A DNA stretch of 64,000 nucleotides, taken from CBDCYS01 sp965224215. Lineage in GTDB: Bacteria; Acidobacteriota; Terriglobia; Bryobacterales; UBA6623. Position 1 is the first letter of the stretch, and the number at the start of each line of letters is the position of its first letter. The notes beneath the pieces are model-generated. The model was not told the origin of the DNA and did no database searches. It saw nothing but the letters and a program-made list of their open reading frames with translations. A program made the position numbers and the translations under genes. Below, piece after piece: positions 53,941 to 63,367 of this stretch. The stretch covers positions 310,001-374,000 of the forward strand of contig CBDCYS010000035.1 in the NCBI GenBank assembly GCA_965224215.1, read 5' to 3'.

Positions 53941-55896
53941 ATGCGCGGCTGGGCCGTCCTGGTCCTTCTGCTGGCCGCCCCGCCCGGCTACTCGGCTTCC
54001 CAGTGGATCAAGGTCAGCAGTCCTCACTTCGAGATGTTCACGAGCGCGGGCGAAGGCGCCGCCAAACGCACGCTCCAAGACTTCGAACAGATTCGAAGTT
54101 TTTTCGTCGAAGTGACGAAAGCGCAGCGCGCGCCGTCGCTTCCGGTCCGCATCATTGCCTTTCGCTCGCGGAAGGAGTTTGATCCTTACCGGGCTCGCGA
54201 GTCTTCGTCGGCCTATTACCTGGCCGGCCACGACCGCGACTATATCGTGATGGGCAAGATCGGGGTCGACACGCGCCCGGTCGCCATTCACGAATACATT
54301 CACTTGCTCGTGCGGCACTCCGGGCTGAAATTGCCGGTCTGGCTGAACGAGGGCTTCGCTGACCTCTACTCGACGCTGAAGCCATACGCCGGGAAGATCC
54401 TCGTCGGGGAACTGCTTCCCGGCCGCTTTCAACTGCTCCAGCGCACCAAGTTACTGCCGCTGGAAACCCTGTTTGCAGCGGGTCATGATTCCGCGCATTA
54501 CAACGAGAAGGACCGCGTCGGCCTCTTCTACGCCCAGAGTTGGGCGCTGGCCCACATGCTCAACCTGCACGAGCAGTACCGGGAGCAGTTCAGCGACCTG
54601 GTCAGCGCCTTGTCAAGAGGGCAAGATGCCGAGGATGCTTTTCGGGACATCTATGGAAAACCACTCGAGCGGGTCGAGAAGGACCTGCGCCTCTATCTAA
54701 AAAGCAACCGGTTTACCGGCGCGTTGTTTGACGCCAAACTCGTGAAGCTCGCCGACAAGCCTACTGTTCAGCCGGCCACCGAATTGGAGTCCGGCCTCGT
54801 GCTCGCGAATCTGATGGCACAGACTCGTGAACGCGACCAGGCGCGGGAAATGTACGAAGCGCTCGCGGCGAAGTATCCTGATGAGCCTGAGATCCCGGCG
54901 GCCTTGGGATATCTTGCAACCTACGGTGGGGACTGGGACAAGGCGGCGCCACATTTCGCACGTGCCGCGGAACTGGGAACCACCAATGCAAAGCTGCTCT
55001 ACGATTACGCCCAAAGTTTTTTCCGAAAAGACCGTCAGACGCCAGAGATCGAAGGTCTTCTCAGGCGAGCGATCGAACTTCTAGAGGACAAAGGGGGGAA
55101 GGATTACCAGAAAGCTCGTTATCGGCTTGCCTTTCATCTCTATGGACGCGAACGCTACGGGCAGGCCCTGGTCGAGTTCTCCCAGCTCGGAAGCGTGACG
55201 CCTGAGCAAGCTTTTTCTGTTTACCAGGCCGTCGCTCACGCAAACCTCAAAGTGGGCCGCAAGGAGGAGGGAAGAAAGTACGTCGAACTAGCCGAGTCCC
55301 AAGCGGAGTCCCCGGATCAACTTTCGCGCATCGAGGATCTTACCCGCTGGATGAATTGGTCTGACAGAGCCGATGAGGAAAAACGACTGCGCGAAGCCGC
55401 GGCTGGCGGGCAATATTCGTTGCCGTCGGCGGGAGGGCTCGCCGGAAGACCGGACGACGCGAGAGGAACCGAGGAAACCTCGGGGGCCGGGCATGCCGCT
55501 GACGCCGCGTCTATTCGGCGGACGGACGACGACGAGTTTTCCGGTACGGAAATGCCTCGCCTCAAACGCCACACCCGCCCCATGGACGGACTGGAACTGC
55601 GCGGTGAGGGCAGCTCCGTCGAGCTGTGGCTCGAGGGCGCGAAGAAGAGCTTCATGGAAGGCAAGTTCACGGGCCTCGACTGCCTGGGAGAGCGAGGCCG
55701 CATGTGGCTCGATACGGCGACTGGAGACGTGGCGTTTTTGATCTCCGACCCGAGTAATATCGTGATGCGAAACTCGGGATCGCTGGATCTGGCTTGCGGT
55801 CCGCAAGATCCCAGGGCGGTGAAGGTTGAATACGTCGCGAAGGAAGATGCGAAGTTTCAGACGGTGGGGGAAGTCGTTGCGATCGAGTTTCGCTGA
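53941..55896 (+). CDS. exported DUF1570-like gluzincin metallopeptidase with TPR repeats
   Basis: 651 residues from the ATG at 53941, with a signal peptide (MRGWAVLVLLLAAPPGYSA). The gluzincin-like core has SPHFEMFTSAGEGAAKRTLQDFEQIRSFF, then HEYIHLLVRHSG (HExxH) and WLNEGFADLYS (third ligand Glu). TPR-like helical repeats follow at about 260-470 (YEALAAKYPDEPEIPAALGYLATYGGDWDKAAPHFARAAELG and similar). A disordered Gly/Arg/Asp region (about 500-560) leads to a small beta domain ending in AFLISDPSNIVMRNSG...CGPQ. Substrate unknown. The open frame extends to 53872 but the signal peptide picks the later start. Confidence 0.8.
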   Translation: MRGWAVLVLLLAAPPGYSASQWIKVSSPHFEMFTSAGEGAAKRTLQDFEQIRSFFVEVTKAQRAPSLPVRIIAFRSRKEFDPYRARESSSAYYLAGHDRDYIVMGKIGVDTRPVAIHEYIHLLVRHSGLKLPVWLNEGFADLYSTLKPYAGKILVGELLPGRFQLLQRTKLLPLETLFAAGHDSAHYNEKDRVGLFYAQSWALAHMLNLHEQYREQFSDLVSALSRGQDAEDAFRDIYGKPLERVEKDLRLYLKSNRFTGALFDAKLVKLADKPTVQPATELESGLVLANLMAQTRERDQAREMYEALAAKYPDEPEIPAALGYLATYGGDWDKAAPHFARAAELGTTNAKLLYDYAQSFFRKDRQTPEIEGLLRRAIELLEDKGGKDYQKARYRLAFHLYGRERYGQALVEFSQLGSVTPEQAFSVYQAVAHANLKVGRKEEGRKYVELAESQAESPDQLSRIEDLTRWMNWSDRADEEKRLREAAAGGQYSLPSAGGLAGRPDDARGTEETSGAGHAADAASIRRTDDDEFSGTEMPRLKRHTRPMDGLELRGEGSSVELWLEGAKKSFMEGKFTGLDCLGERGRMWLDTATGDVAFLISDPSNIVMRNSGSLDLACGPQDPRAVKVEYVAKEDAKFQTVGEVVAIEFR

Positions 55897-56105
55897 GCGA
55901 GGAACGGCGCGCATAGCATGGTGGGTGCTAGGCTTGATGAAAAACGCTCGCGACCTTCTGCCGCTCTTTGAGTGGAAGATGGGCCTCGAGTCTTTAGACG
56001 GAGGGCAAGTTCATACAAGCGACGTGAGAATTAGGTCCTATTCGGTCGTTGCTGGTCAAAGCTTTCACCCGGACTGAACCAGGCCCCATCTTAGTTTGAT
56101 GGTCC

Positions 56106-59100
56106 TTAGCCACGCGGTGTCTCCAATCCAAAGTCGACGGCCTCGTCGATGTGCATTTTGCGCCCGCGCTGGGTGGCGGTGTCAAATTTTTCCTTACCAA
56201 GAGACACCGCGGCGGAGCGGGACACCTGCCCCACGGCGCTGCGATATCGCCCGGGCATCGGTGCTTGCAGCTCTTCTCGAATCGAGGCGGCGGCGGCCAG
56301 TATCACGGCGACGCGGACAGCTACGCGGTTGGGGGTTTGCGTCTCCACGGGAAGCAACGCCAAGCCTTCGAGACATTGGGCTACCCCCCTTGGCACACCG
56401 ATCTCGCCACGAATCTTGAGGCTCTGACGGAGTTGAGTCTCTCCGTTGGCATCCGCTGACCCCGCCCGCCTGATCGCCGCCATGCCTTGTTCATAAAAAT
56501 TTACGGCAACACCCCAGGGGCAGTGACTCGCCTTCCAGCCCCGTAACCCCTGGTCAAAATACGCGTCACCGCGTTCGGGCTCTCCCATTTCGTGAAAGAC
56601 CGCTCCGAGATAGGTGTGCGCCCAGCAAATCAGAGTTGGATGGGTGCCGGCTGACCAGCGAGCCAAGCTCTCCTCCAAAATGCGGACGGCTTGGTCGCGA
56701 TGGCCCCTGTCCCGGGCAACCCGGGCACGATTCAGCGATGCCAAAACAATGAGCACACCGTCATTCAACGGGCGCAAGATTTCCATCGCCTGATCCAGCA
56801 GCAAATCAGCCCGATCGAGATCACCATGGTATTGCTCGGCCCAGGCGAGATTGCTCAACGCAAAGGCGATGCCACGCTGGTCCCCGATCTCGCGCCGGAG
56901 CGCCAGGCTTTGCTCGTGATAAGACCGCCCCTTGCGGTAGTTTCCCCGATAGTTGTGTACCCATCCGATGTTGTTCAGCGCCAATGCCGCACCGCGCTTG
57001 TCTTGCGACTCCTCGTGCAATCGCAAAGCCTCATGAGAGAGCGCCCGCGCCGATCCGTAGTCGCTGAGCTCAGAATCGACCCAGGCTAAATTCGTGAGCG
57101 CCTTGGCCATGTCCCTCTTGCTGCCGTGGTCTCTGGCAAGCGCAACACACTGCTTCAGCACCTGCCGCGCCTTGGTGACCCGTCCGCTAGAGTGATAGAG
57201 CGTGCCGAGGCCATTGAGAGCCTGGACGCGCGTTTCGACGGGAGTGTCCGATGACAGCCCGGCAACAGCCTTTTCGTAGACGGGCAGACCTTCGGCGAGG
57301 TGGCCGCGGGCGATCCAAAAACGCCACAACGCCGTGCCAAAGCGAACTGCGAGCGCCGCATTGCCGCTCTGCCCGGCCCACTGAAGCGCCGTGCGAAAGT
57401 TGGCGTTTTCCAGTTCGAGGCGGTCGAGCCAGCGGCCCTGCTCCGCACCTGTCAGTTTGGATTCGGCCTGCTCGGCCAGGGTGACGAAATGGTCCGCATG
57501 CGCGCGGAAGGCGGCTTCTTCCTCCCCGGCCTGGGCTAGTTGTTCACGGCCGTAATCGCGGATCGTCTCCAGCATCAAAAAGCGCGTCTCGTTACCCTTG
57601 ATCAGCGAATGGCGGACCAAGCTATGCTCGGTGAGGGCCGTGAGCAGATCGAGAACCTTGGATTCCAGTTCCGGGTCGCCGGCGCACATGGCCTCGGCCG
57701 CATCCAGCGTCCAACCGCCGGCAAACACCGAAAGCCGCCGGAACAGGCACTGCCCCGGAGGTTCGAACAAGTCGTAGCTCCAGGCAATTGCTTCTCGCAG
57801 AGTGCGATGCCGCTCGGGACGCTCCTTTTGACCTCCGGCAAGCAAGTCGAGCCGCTTCGCCAAGCGTGCCAGGAGTTCGTCTGGCGAAAAGAGTTTAACC
57901 CGGGCGGCGGCCAACTCGATCGCGAGCGGCAAACCATCGAGGCGCGAGCAAAGTTGTGCAATGTCGGCGGCGTTGGAGCCGGTCAGCACAAACCCTGGGC
58001 GCGCCTCTCGCGCACGGTCGGCAAACAACTTGACGGCGGAATGCCGCTCGGCGGAGTCAACTGTCACGTCCTTCGGACGCCTTGGCAGTTGCAGTGCGGG
58101 AACACGGAACTCTTGCTCTCCCGCAACCCGAAGCGGCGCCCGGCTGGTGACCAGGATCTTGATTTCCCGGCAAGATACCAATAGCTCGTCCACCACCGTG
58201 GCAGCTTCGAGCACCTGCTCGAAGTTGTCGATAACGAGCAACAGATTCTTGTCCTCGATGCCCCTTTTGAGGGAGTTGATGGCTGACGTTCCGGGCAAGT
58301 CAGCAAGATTCAAGGCCCGAACCATTGTGGAAGGGACCAGGTCCGGGGAAGTGACCGACGCTAATCCCACGAAGAAGGCGCCATCCCGAAAGCCATTCGC
58401 TAACTCAATGGCAACTCGCTGGCTCAGGCGAGTTTTTCCTGTTCCGCCAGGCCCGATTAGAGTGAGAAGCCGGGTGGTTTCAAAGGCCGTCGCGATCGCG
58501 CGAACTTCTCCTTCACGGCCAACGAAACTGGTGACGTAGCTCGGGAAATTGCGGAGACTCAGAGGCTGACCGCCCTCGCTTGGCGGCGCGGCCCCAGCCG
58601 CTTCCGCCCGCCCCACCTCCGAGCGACTTGTTATCTGCCGGGTCGACTTAGCTCCCTGCCCTGGAGGCTCCTCGGCAAGAAAGTCGTCCATCGCTCGAAC
58701 AATCGCTTCGCTGTCCTCCAGCCAAGGGAAGTGGACCTTCCCGGGCAGAGATACAAAACGAGCATCCGGAACTAGATTCGCGACTTCACGGCCCAACCGG
58801 AAGGGTATGGCGCGGTCCTTCTCCCGGTGGATGACCAGCGTCGGAACCCGAAGCCGCGGCAGCATCGACCTGACGTCGATGCGGTAAGCCAGGCCCAGGA
58901 GCTCGCAGGCCATCTCGGATGTCGCCGAGGCCCGCTGCAACCGTGCGAAGCTTTCGCTGTCAGCGGCATCCGCGCCCGGCATGAAGATGTCGGCTAGCGC
59001 TTTGGAAGCGATTCCCCAGTGCGCCCGGATTAGCCCCAATATTGACTCACGCATGTCCAACGTTGCGATGGCCTCGCCGTCGGCATACCCACCGTAGACA

Positions 59101-61064
59101 ATCAGCCGACTGACTCGATCGGGATGCCCGGCAGCATACGCCGCCGCCACGGGTCCGCCTTGGGAAACCCCGACCAAAGCAACTCTTTCGAACGCCAGAT
59201 GGTCGATGACCGTTTCGAGGTCGCGCACTTCCGCCCCTAGCGAAAAGTCCTCGCGGTCACGATTGGACAAGCCAGTGCCGTGCTTGTCGTACATGACCAG
59301 CGTCCGGCCGTGCGCCAAGGCTTCATAGAATGCCCGCTGTGACTGGCTCGCCCAGCTCTCCTCGAGGTGACTGATCCAGCCGGGCGGCAAAACGTGAAGA
59401 GGCCCATTTCCAACGGTGGCGTAGGCGATCCGGACACCGTCCTGACGCGTGCAGAAGCGCACATCCAGGCGAGTTGCGCCGGTCTTCGGATGCGTCTTTC
59501 GCTGCTCTCCGGTACCTAACCCGCCCCGCACGGAAGTGTCACGAACGGTCGTTCTGCCCCTTGCCTCGCTCGGCCCACGTGCCGGCCGCAACGCGACCTG
59601 GCCTTTGAGTGTTTCCGCTACCGCGTTGGAGATGTCATCTTGAATCTGAAAAACGTCGTCCATCACGCGGTCGTAGCGATCGGACCAAACGTCATAACCG
59701 CTGGTCACATTGCTCAGCCGAACCGTAACGCGCACACGGTTGCCCGCGCGGCGGACGCTGCCCACCAGGACATTGTCAACGCCCAGCCGCTGACCTACGT
59801 CTTGCAGTTCCGGCGTCTCTCCCTTGAACTGAAGAGCGGAGTTGTGGGCCGCCACGCTGAGCCCTTCAATTTTCGTGAGAGCACGGGTGATGTCTTCGGC
59901 GATGCCCTCCGCGAAAAACTCGTTTTCCGCGTCACGGTTCATATTGGCGAACGGCAGAACGGCTATCGACGGCAGTGAACGGGGCATCGCCGTTGCGCCG
60001 GAGATTCGCGCCGATCCCGATTCCACCGCGCTCTGGATTCGTTGCAGATCGACGACCAGATCGTCCGCGTGCTGATAGCGGTTGTCGCATTGCTTCTCGA
60101 GAGACTTGTCGACAATACGCTCCACCTCGATCGGCACGCCCGTTCGAAGTCCAGTAATTGACTCCGGATTTTCATTGAGGATGGAGTAGATGATCGCCTC
60201 GGTATACTCGCCCCGAAAAGGTGGGCGTCCGACGATCGTTTCGTAGAGGGTGACTCCGAGCGACCAGAGATCGGTGCGGACATCGACTTTGCCTCCGCCG
60301 GCCTGCTCGGGTGACATGTAGGTGACCGTGCCGACACGCGTATCCGGATCCGAGGCCGGTGACAAATTTCGCTTGGCCAGCCCGAAGTCGAGGACTTGAA
60401 CCTGGCCATTCGACGTAAGAAGGATGTTTGCCGGCTTGATGTCTCGATGGATGACGCCGGCCGCATGGGCATGGCTGAGGCCGCGGCTGACTTCGATCGC
60501 GATGCCAAGAACTTCATCGATGGGAAGCGGCCCTTTGGCTACGCGATCCGCCAAGGTTTGCCCGTCGTAGTAGGCCATGGCGAAGTACAGCCGGCCAGCG
60601 GGCGTTTGTCCGATGTCGTGAATGGTGCAGATGTTTGGGTGATCAAGAGCCGACGCCGCGCGAGCTTCGGCGAGAAATCTCTGTTTTGCCCGCTCATTCG
60701 CCATCATGTGGGGAGGCAGAAATTTTAGCGCTACGAAGCGGCCCAGCCGCGGCTCTTCAGCCTTGTAGACGATCCCCATCCCGCCGCGGCCAATTTCGCT
60801 GACGATCCGATAGGGGCCGACCTGCTCGTCACCGGAGGCCGGTTGTTGTGCATCGCGAAGCGCTTCCGATGCCAGTTGCATCATCGGCAGCTCGAGGACA
60901 CCCTCGGCGCGCTCATGCGCGACGAGCAGTTTTTCGACTTCCTGATAGAGGGCGGTGTCGCCCTGGCACTGGCGTTCAGCCCATTCCGCCCGCTCTTTCG
61001 CTGGGCGGTCGATGGCCCCGTCGAATACCGCCGAAATATTTTTCCAGGAGGGTTTTTCAGGCAT
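56106..61064 (-). CDS. multi-domain Ser/Thr kinase - TolB-like - alpha/beta hydrolase - STAND NTPase - TPR protein
   Basis: 1652 residues, predicted cytosolic. (1) Hanks-type kinase about 80-340: GRGGMG (92-97), VALKF (Lys), HRDIKPAN (206-213), DFGLA, SPEQ. (2) TolB/adenylate-cyclase-associated domain about 365-490: SIAVLPFANMNRDAENEFFAEGIAEDITRALTKI. (3) alpha/beta hydrolase about 540-795: nucleophile GVSQGG (Ser 634), acid in REKD (750), His in KVHFPW (778). (4) STAND-type NTPase about 840-1150: Walker A GPGGTGKT (871-878), Walker B LLLVIDNFEQ, RNBS-like LVTSRAPLR. (5) TPR array about 1250-1600. It follows the sigma-factor gene by 22 bases, the standard sigma/kinase pair layout. A sensor-regulator integrating kinase, ligand or ester-cleaving and NTPase modules is inferred. 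Confidence 0.9.
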   Translation of the reverse strand: MPEKPSWKNISAVFDGAIDRPAKERAEWAERQCQGDTALYQEVEKLLVAHERAEGVLELPMMQLASEALRDAQQPASGDEQVGPYRIVSEIGRGGMGIVYKAEEPRLGRFVALKFLPPHMMANERAKQRFLAEARAASALDHPNICTIHDIGQTPAGRLYFAMAYYDGQTLADRVAKGPLPIDEVLGIAIEVSRGLSHAHAAGVIHRDIKPANILLTSNGQVQVLDFGLAKRNLSPASDPDTRVGTVTYMSPEQAGGGKVDVRTDLWSLGVTLYETIVGRPPFRGEYTEAIIYSILNENPESITGLRTGVPIEVERIVDKSLEKQCDNRYQHADDLVVDLQRIQSAVESGSARISGATAMPRSLPSIAVLPFANMNRDAENEFFAEGIAEDITRALTKIEGLSVAAHNSALQFKGETPELQDVGQRLGVDNVLVGSVRRAGNRVRVTVRLSNVTSGYDVWSDRYDRVMDDVFQIQDDISNAVAETLKGQVALRPARGPSEARGRTTVRDTSVRGGLGTGEQRKTHPKTGATRLDVRFCTRQDGVRIAYATVGNGPLHVLPPGWISHLEESWASQSQRAFYEALAHGRTLVMYDKHGTGLSNRDREDFSLGAEVRDLETVIDHLAFERVALVGVSQGGPVAAAYAAGHPDRVSRLIVYGGYADGEAIATLDMRESILGLIRAHWGIASKALADIFMPGADAADSESFARLQRASATSEMACELLGLAYRIDVRSMLPRLRVPTLVIHREKDRAIPFRLGREVANLVPDARFVSLPGKVHFPWLEDSEAIVRAMDDFLAEEPPGQGAKSTRQITSRSEVGRAEAAGAAPPSEGGQPLSLRNFPSYVTSFVGREGEVRAIATAFETTRLLTLIGPGGTGKTRLSQRVAIELANGFRDGAFFVGLASVTSPDLVPSTMVRALNLADLPGTSAINSLKRGIEDKNLLLVIDNFEQVLEAATVVDELLVSCREIKILVTSRAPLRVAGEQEFRVPALQLPRRPKDVTVDSAERHSAVKLFADRAREARPGFVLTGSNAADIAQLCSRLDGLPLAIELAAARVKLFSPDELLARLAKRLDLLAGGQKERPERHRTLREAIAWSYDLFEPPGQCLFRRLSVFAGGWTLDAAEAMCAGDPELESKVLDLLTALTEHSLVRHSLIKGNETRFLMLETIRDYGREQLAQAGEEEAAFRAHADHFVTLAEQAESKLTGAEQGRWLDRLELENANFRTALQWAGQSGNAALAVRFGTALWRFWIARGHLAEGLPVYEKAVAGLSSDTPVETRVQALNGLGTLYHSSGRVTKARQVLKQCVALARDHGSKRDMAKALTNLAWVDSELSDYGSARALSHEALRLHEESQDKRGAALALNNIGWVHNYRGNYRKGRSYHEQSLALRREIGDQRGIAFALSNLAWAEQYHGDLDRADLLLDQAMEILRPLNDGVLIVLASLNRARVARDRGHRDQAVRILEESLARWSAGTHPTLICWAHTYLGAVFHEMGEPERGDAYFDQGLRGWKASHCPWGVAVNFYEQGMAAIRRAGSADANGETQLRQSLKIRGEIGVPRGVAQCLEGLALLPVETQTPNRVAVRVAVILAAAASIREELQAPMPGRYRSAVGQVSRSAAVSLGKEKFDTATQRGRKMHIDEAVDFGLETPRG

Positions 61065-61086
61065 TTGGGAGAGCGCGGGTGCGTGA

Positions 61087-61654
61087 CTAATTGTCGCCCG
61101 AATACAACTCGTTGTAAAGCCAGGCGCGAGCTTTGATCCAGTCCCGCTGGACAGTCCGAACAGTCACCCCAATCAGTTCGGCGGTTTCCATTTCGGTCAG
61201 CCCGCAAAAGAAGCGGTATTCCACTATGCGCCGGAGCCGCTCGTCGATTCCGCTCAGCCTCTCCAGCGCCTGGTCCAGAGCCAGCAGGTCGGCCAACGGA
61301 GCGTCAAAGCCAACACCCTTGTTGTCAACGGCAATGTTGTCGAGGGATGTACGAGCCCAGTCGCCACCGCGCTTTTCCGCGTTGCGCTTCCTGGCGTAGT
61401 CGATCAGAACTTGCCTCATCGCGCGCGCGGCAATCGCGTAAAAGTGCTCGCGGCTTTGCCAGTCAACTTGTAGCTGGTCGACAAGCTTCAGATACGCTTC
61501 GTTGATGAGCCCGCTGGCGCCAAGGGTGTGATCGCCGCGCTCATTGCGCAACTGCCGTCGTGCAACGCGTTGGAGTTCGGTGTAGACCAGCGGCAACAAC
61601 TCCTCGACAGCCTCACGGTTGCCCTCCCGCGCTCGCACAAGAAGTTGCGTTACA
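61087..61654 (-). pseudogene. ECF-like sigma factor (TIGR02999-type), 5' end replaced by IS copy 2
   Basis: The body is intact: TQLLVRAREGNREAVEELLPLVYTELQRVARRQLRNERGDHTLGASGLINEAYLKLVDQ (sigma-2), REHFYAIAARAMRQVLIDYARKRNAEKRGG and LERLSGIDERLRRIVEYRFFCGLTEMETAELIGVTVRTVQRDWIKARAWLYNEL (sigma-4, helix-turn-helix). The IS at 61655 replaces the start codon and about the first five residues. The frame continues into the IS to a start at 61887, which would add a 77-residue IS-encoded N-terminus. Whether the chimera is made is unknown. The giant kinase follows after 22 bases. Confidence 0.88.
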
Positions 61655-63367
61655 CCTGAATTATGCACTGCCGGTGCACCTGGTGAGGGCTGAGCCGCCA
61701 GGAACCATTTGGGGACCCCCGAAAACATGGGGTAAAAAGGTAGGCTGGCAAAGATTTCAGCTTCGCCAGTCAACCCCAAGGAGGTCACCCAAATGGTTAC
61801 CAAACGAAAACAGCATAGCTCCCGAAGGCCCGTCAAACAAGGCCCCGGCGCGAGGGCCCCGCGGCCCAATAAAATCGGGGCTGCCACGCCCTATCACTTC
61901 CGTGGCAAGAATCTGACTCCCTACGGCGGCTTGCTGCCCGTCGCCACCCTGCTCGAAAAACTCGGCTTCCAAGCGCTGCTGGAAGAAACCCTCACGACCA
62001 AACGGATCACCCGAGCCATGAGCCCCTACCAGTTCGTGCTGGCCCTCGTGCTCGGCCTCTATGTCGGCTTTGCGCGGCTCAACCAACTCCGCTTCATCGC
62101 TCGCGACCCCATCCTGACCGGCATCTTGCAAGTGACGCGTCTGCCGCCGCAGTCCACGCTGTGGCGCTTTCTGGCCTCGCTGCACCTCAACGTGGCGAAG
62201 CAGATCCTTTCCATTCAGCGCCAGCTGCGGGTACGAGTCTGGGCCGCGGCCCACGTGAAGTTGGAGACGGTGACGCTGGACACCGACACCACCGTGCATA
62301 CCCTCTACGGCCGCCAGATGGGCGGGTTGCGCAACGGCGACCGGCCCACGGGCCGACAGATCGCCGCCCACCTCGAGAGCGCTTTCCGGACTTTGCCGGG
62401 CGGCGTGAAGAAAATCCTGGCGCGGGCCGATTCCGGCTTTTATTGCTGGGAGGCGGTGGAGGCCTATGAAAAGGCGGCTTGTCAGTTCGTCATCGTGGCG
62501 CGCAAAACGCGGCGCCTGGTCGAGCGCTTGCAGCAAGCAGAATGGAAACCCTCCCCCCGCTCCGACGCGGACGCGGAATGCGAATTCCTCTACCAACCGC
62601 AAGGCTGGGCGCGGGCCTGCCGTTTCCTGGCGCTGCGTTACGAAAACGAGCCCAAGGCCGGCGCGGCCGAGCAATACCAGTTGTTCGCCACCAGCGCTTA
62701 CACCTACCGCGTGTTTGTCACCAATCTGGCCGAGCCGATCGCGGCGGTGGTGTGGTTTTACAATCAGCGCGCCGGAGCCGAGAACCTGATCAAGGAGGCC
62801 AACAACGACGCCGGGCTGGCGGCCCATCCCTCGCGCCGCTTTGACATGAACCGCAATCACTTTCAGTTGGCCATGCTGGCCTACAATCGCAACTGCTGGC
62901 TGCTGCTGTTCAACCGCGAAGCCCAGGCCAGCGTGGAGACGCTGCGGCACACCACCCTGGCGACGGCGCGGCTGCGTTTTCTGTTCGTGGCGGCCAAGAT
63001 CTGGCGGCACGCCGGCAGAACGGGTGTCAGCTACAGCGATCATTATCAGGAAAAGGGTCTGTTTGAACGGCTGATGCGACGGCTGCGGGCGATGGGGCCG
63101 CCGGGATCGAGCTTGGCGCCGGTGGTGGAGGGTGCGCTGAGCTGAGGGGCACTCCATGCATAAAATTTCATGCACTCGCCGCAACGTACTGGGAACACGC
63201 CGCTTGCCAGCCCGCTTTTGCCCTGCCGGGATCAGGAGGCGGCTCAAACGGGGAGGGAAACAGCAGAAAAGACGACTTGCGAAATCACTGAGTTGACACG
63301 AGTGCCGCTATCGCCACAACTCCATCGACGATGGCTACAGCTACGCCGAATCTGTGCATAATTCAGG
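61655..63367 (+). mobile_element. IS1380-family insertion sequence, copy 2
   Basis: 1713 bp, same 14-bp terminal inverted repeats as copy 1 and same orientation. Compared with copy 1 it lacks 93 bp inside the transposase, has six extra bases near the right end (GGCTACAGCTACGCC against GGCTACGCC) and a few substitutions. It lies at the 5' end of the sigma-factor gene. Confidence 0.93.
61793..63145 (+). CDS. IS1380-family transposase with 31-residue internal deletion
   Basis: 450 residues against 481 in copy 1. The in-frame loss removes the RKSYNPKNKGKRSYQPILTFLAETREYLMGR part after the first Asp block (TLYGRQMGG joined to LRNGDRPTG). The deletion lies between near-repeats ATGGGCGGG and ATGGGCAGG. 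The missing part is part of the catalytic fold, so this copy is likely inactive and moved only by transposase from elsewhere. Other blocks are identical to copy 1, with one Asp-to-Gly change in HADRTGVSY. Confidence 0.9.
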   Translation: MVTKRKQHSSRRPVKQGPGARAPRPNKIGAATPYHFRGKNLTPYGGLLPVATLLEKLGFQALLEETLTTKRITRAMSPYQFVLALVLGLYVGFARLNQLRFIARDPILTGILQVTRLPPQSTLWRFLASLHLNVAKQILSIQRQLRVRVWAAAHVKLETVTLDTDTTVHTLYGRQMGGLRNGDRPTGRQIAAHLESAFRTLPGGVKKILARADSGFYCWEAVEAYEKAACQFVIVARKTRRLVERLQQAEWKPSPRSDADAECEFLYQPQGWARACRFLALRYENEPKAGAAEQYQLFATSAYTYRVFVTNLAEPIAAVVWFYNQRAGAENLIKEANNDAGLAAHPSRRFDMNRNHFQLAMLAYNRNCWLLLFNREAQASVETLRHTTLATARLRFLFVAAKIWRHAGRTGVSYSDHYQEKGLFERLMRRLRAMGPPGSSLAPVVEGALS

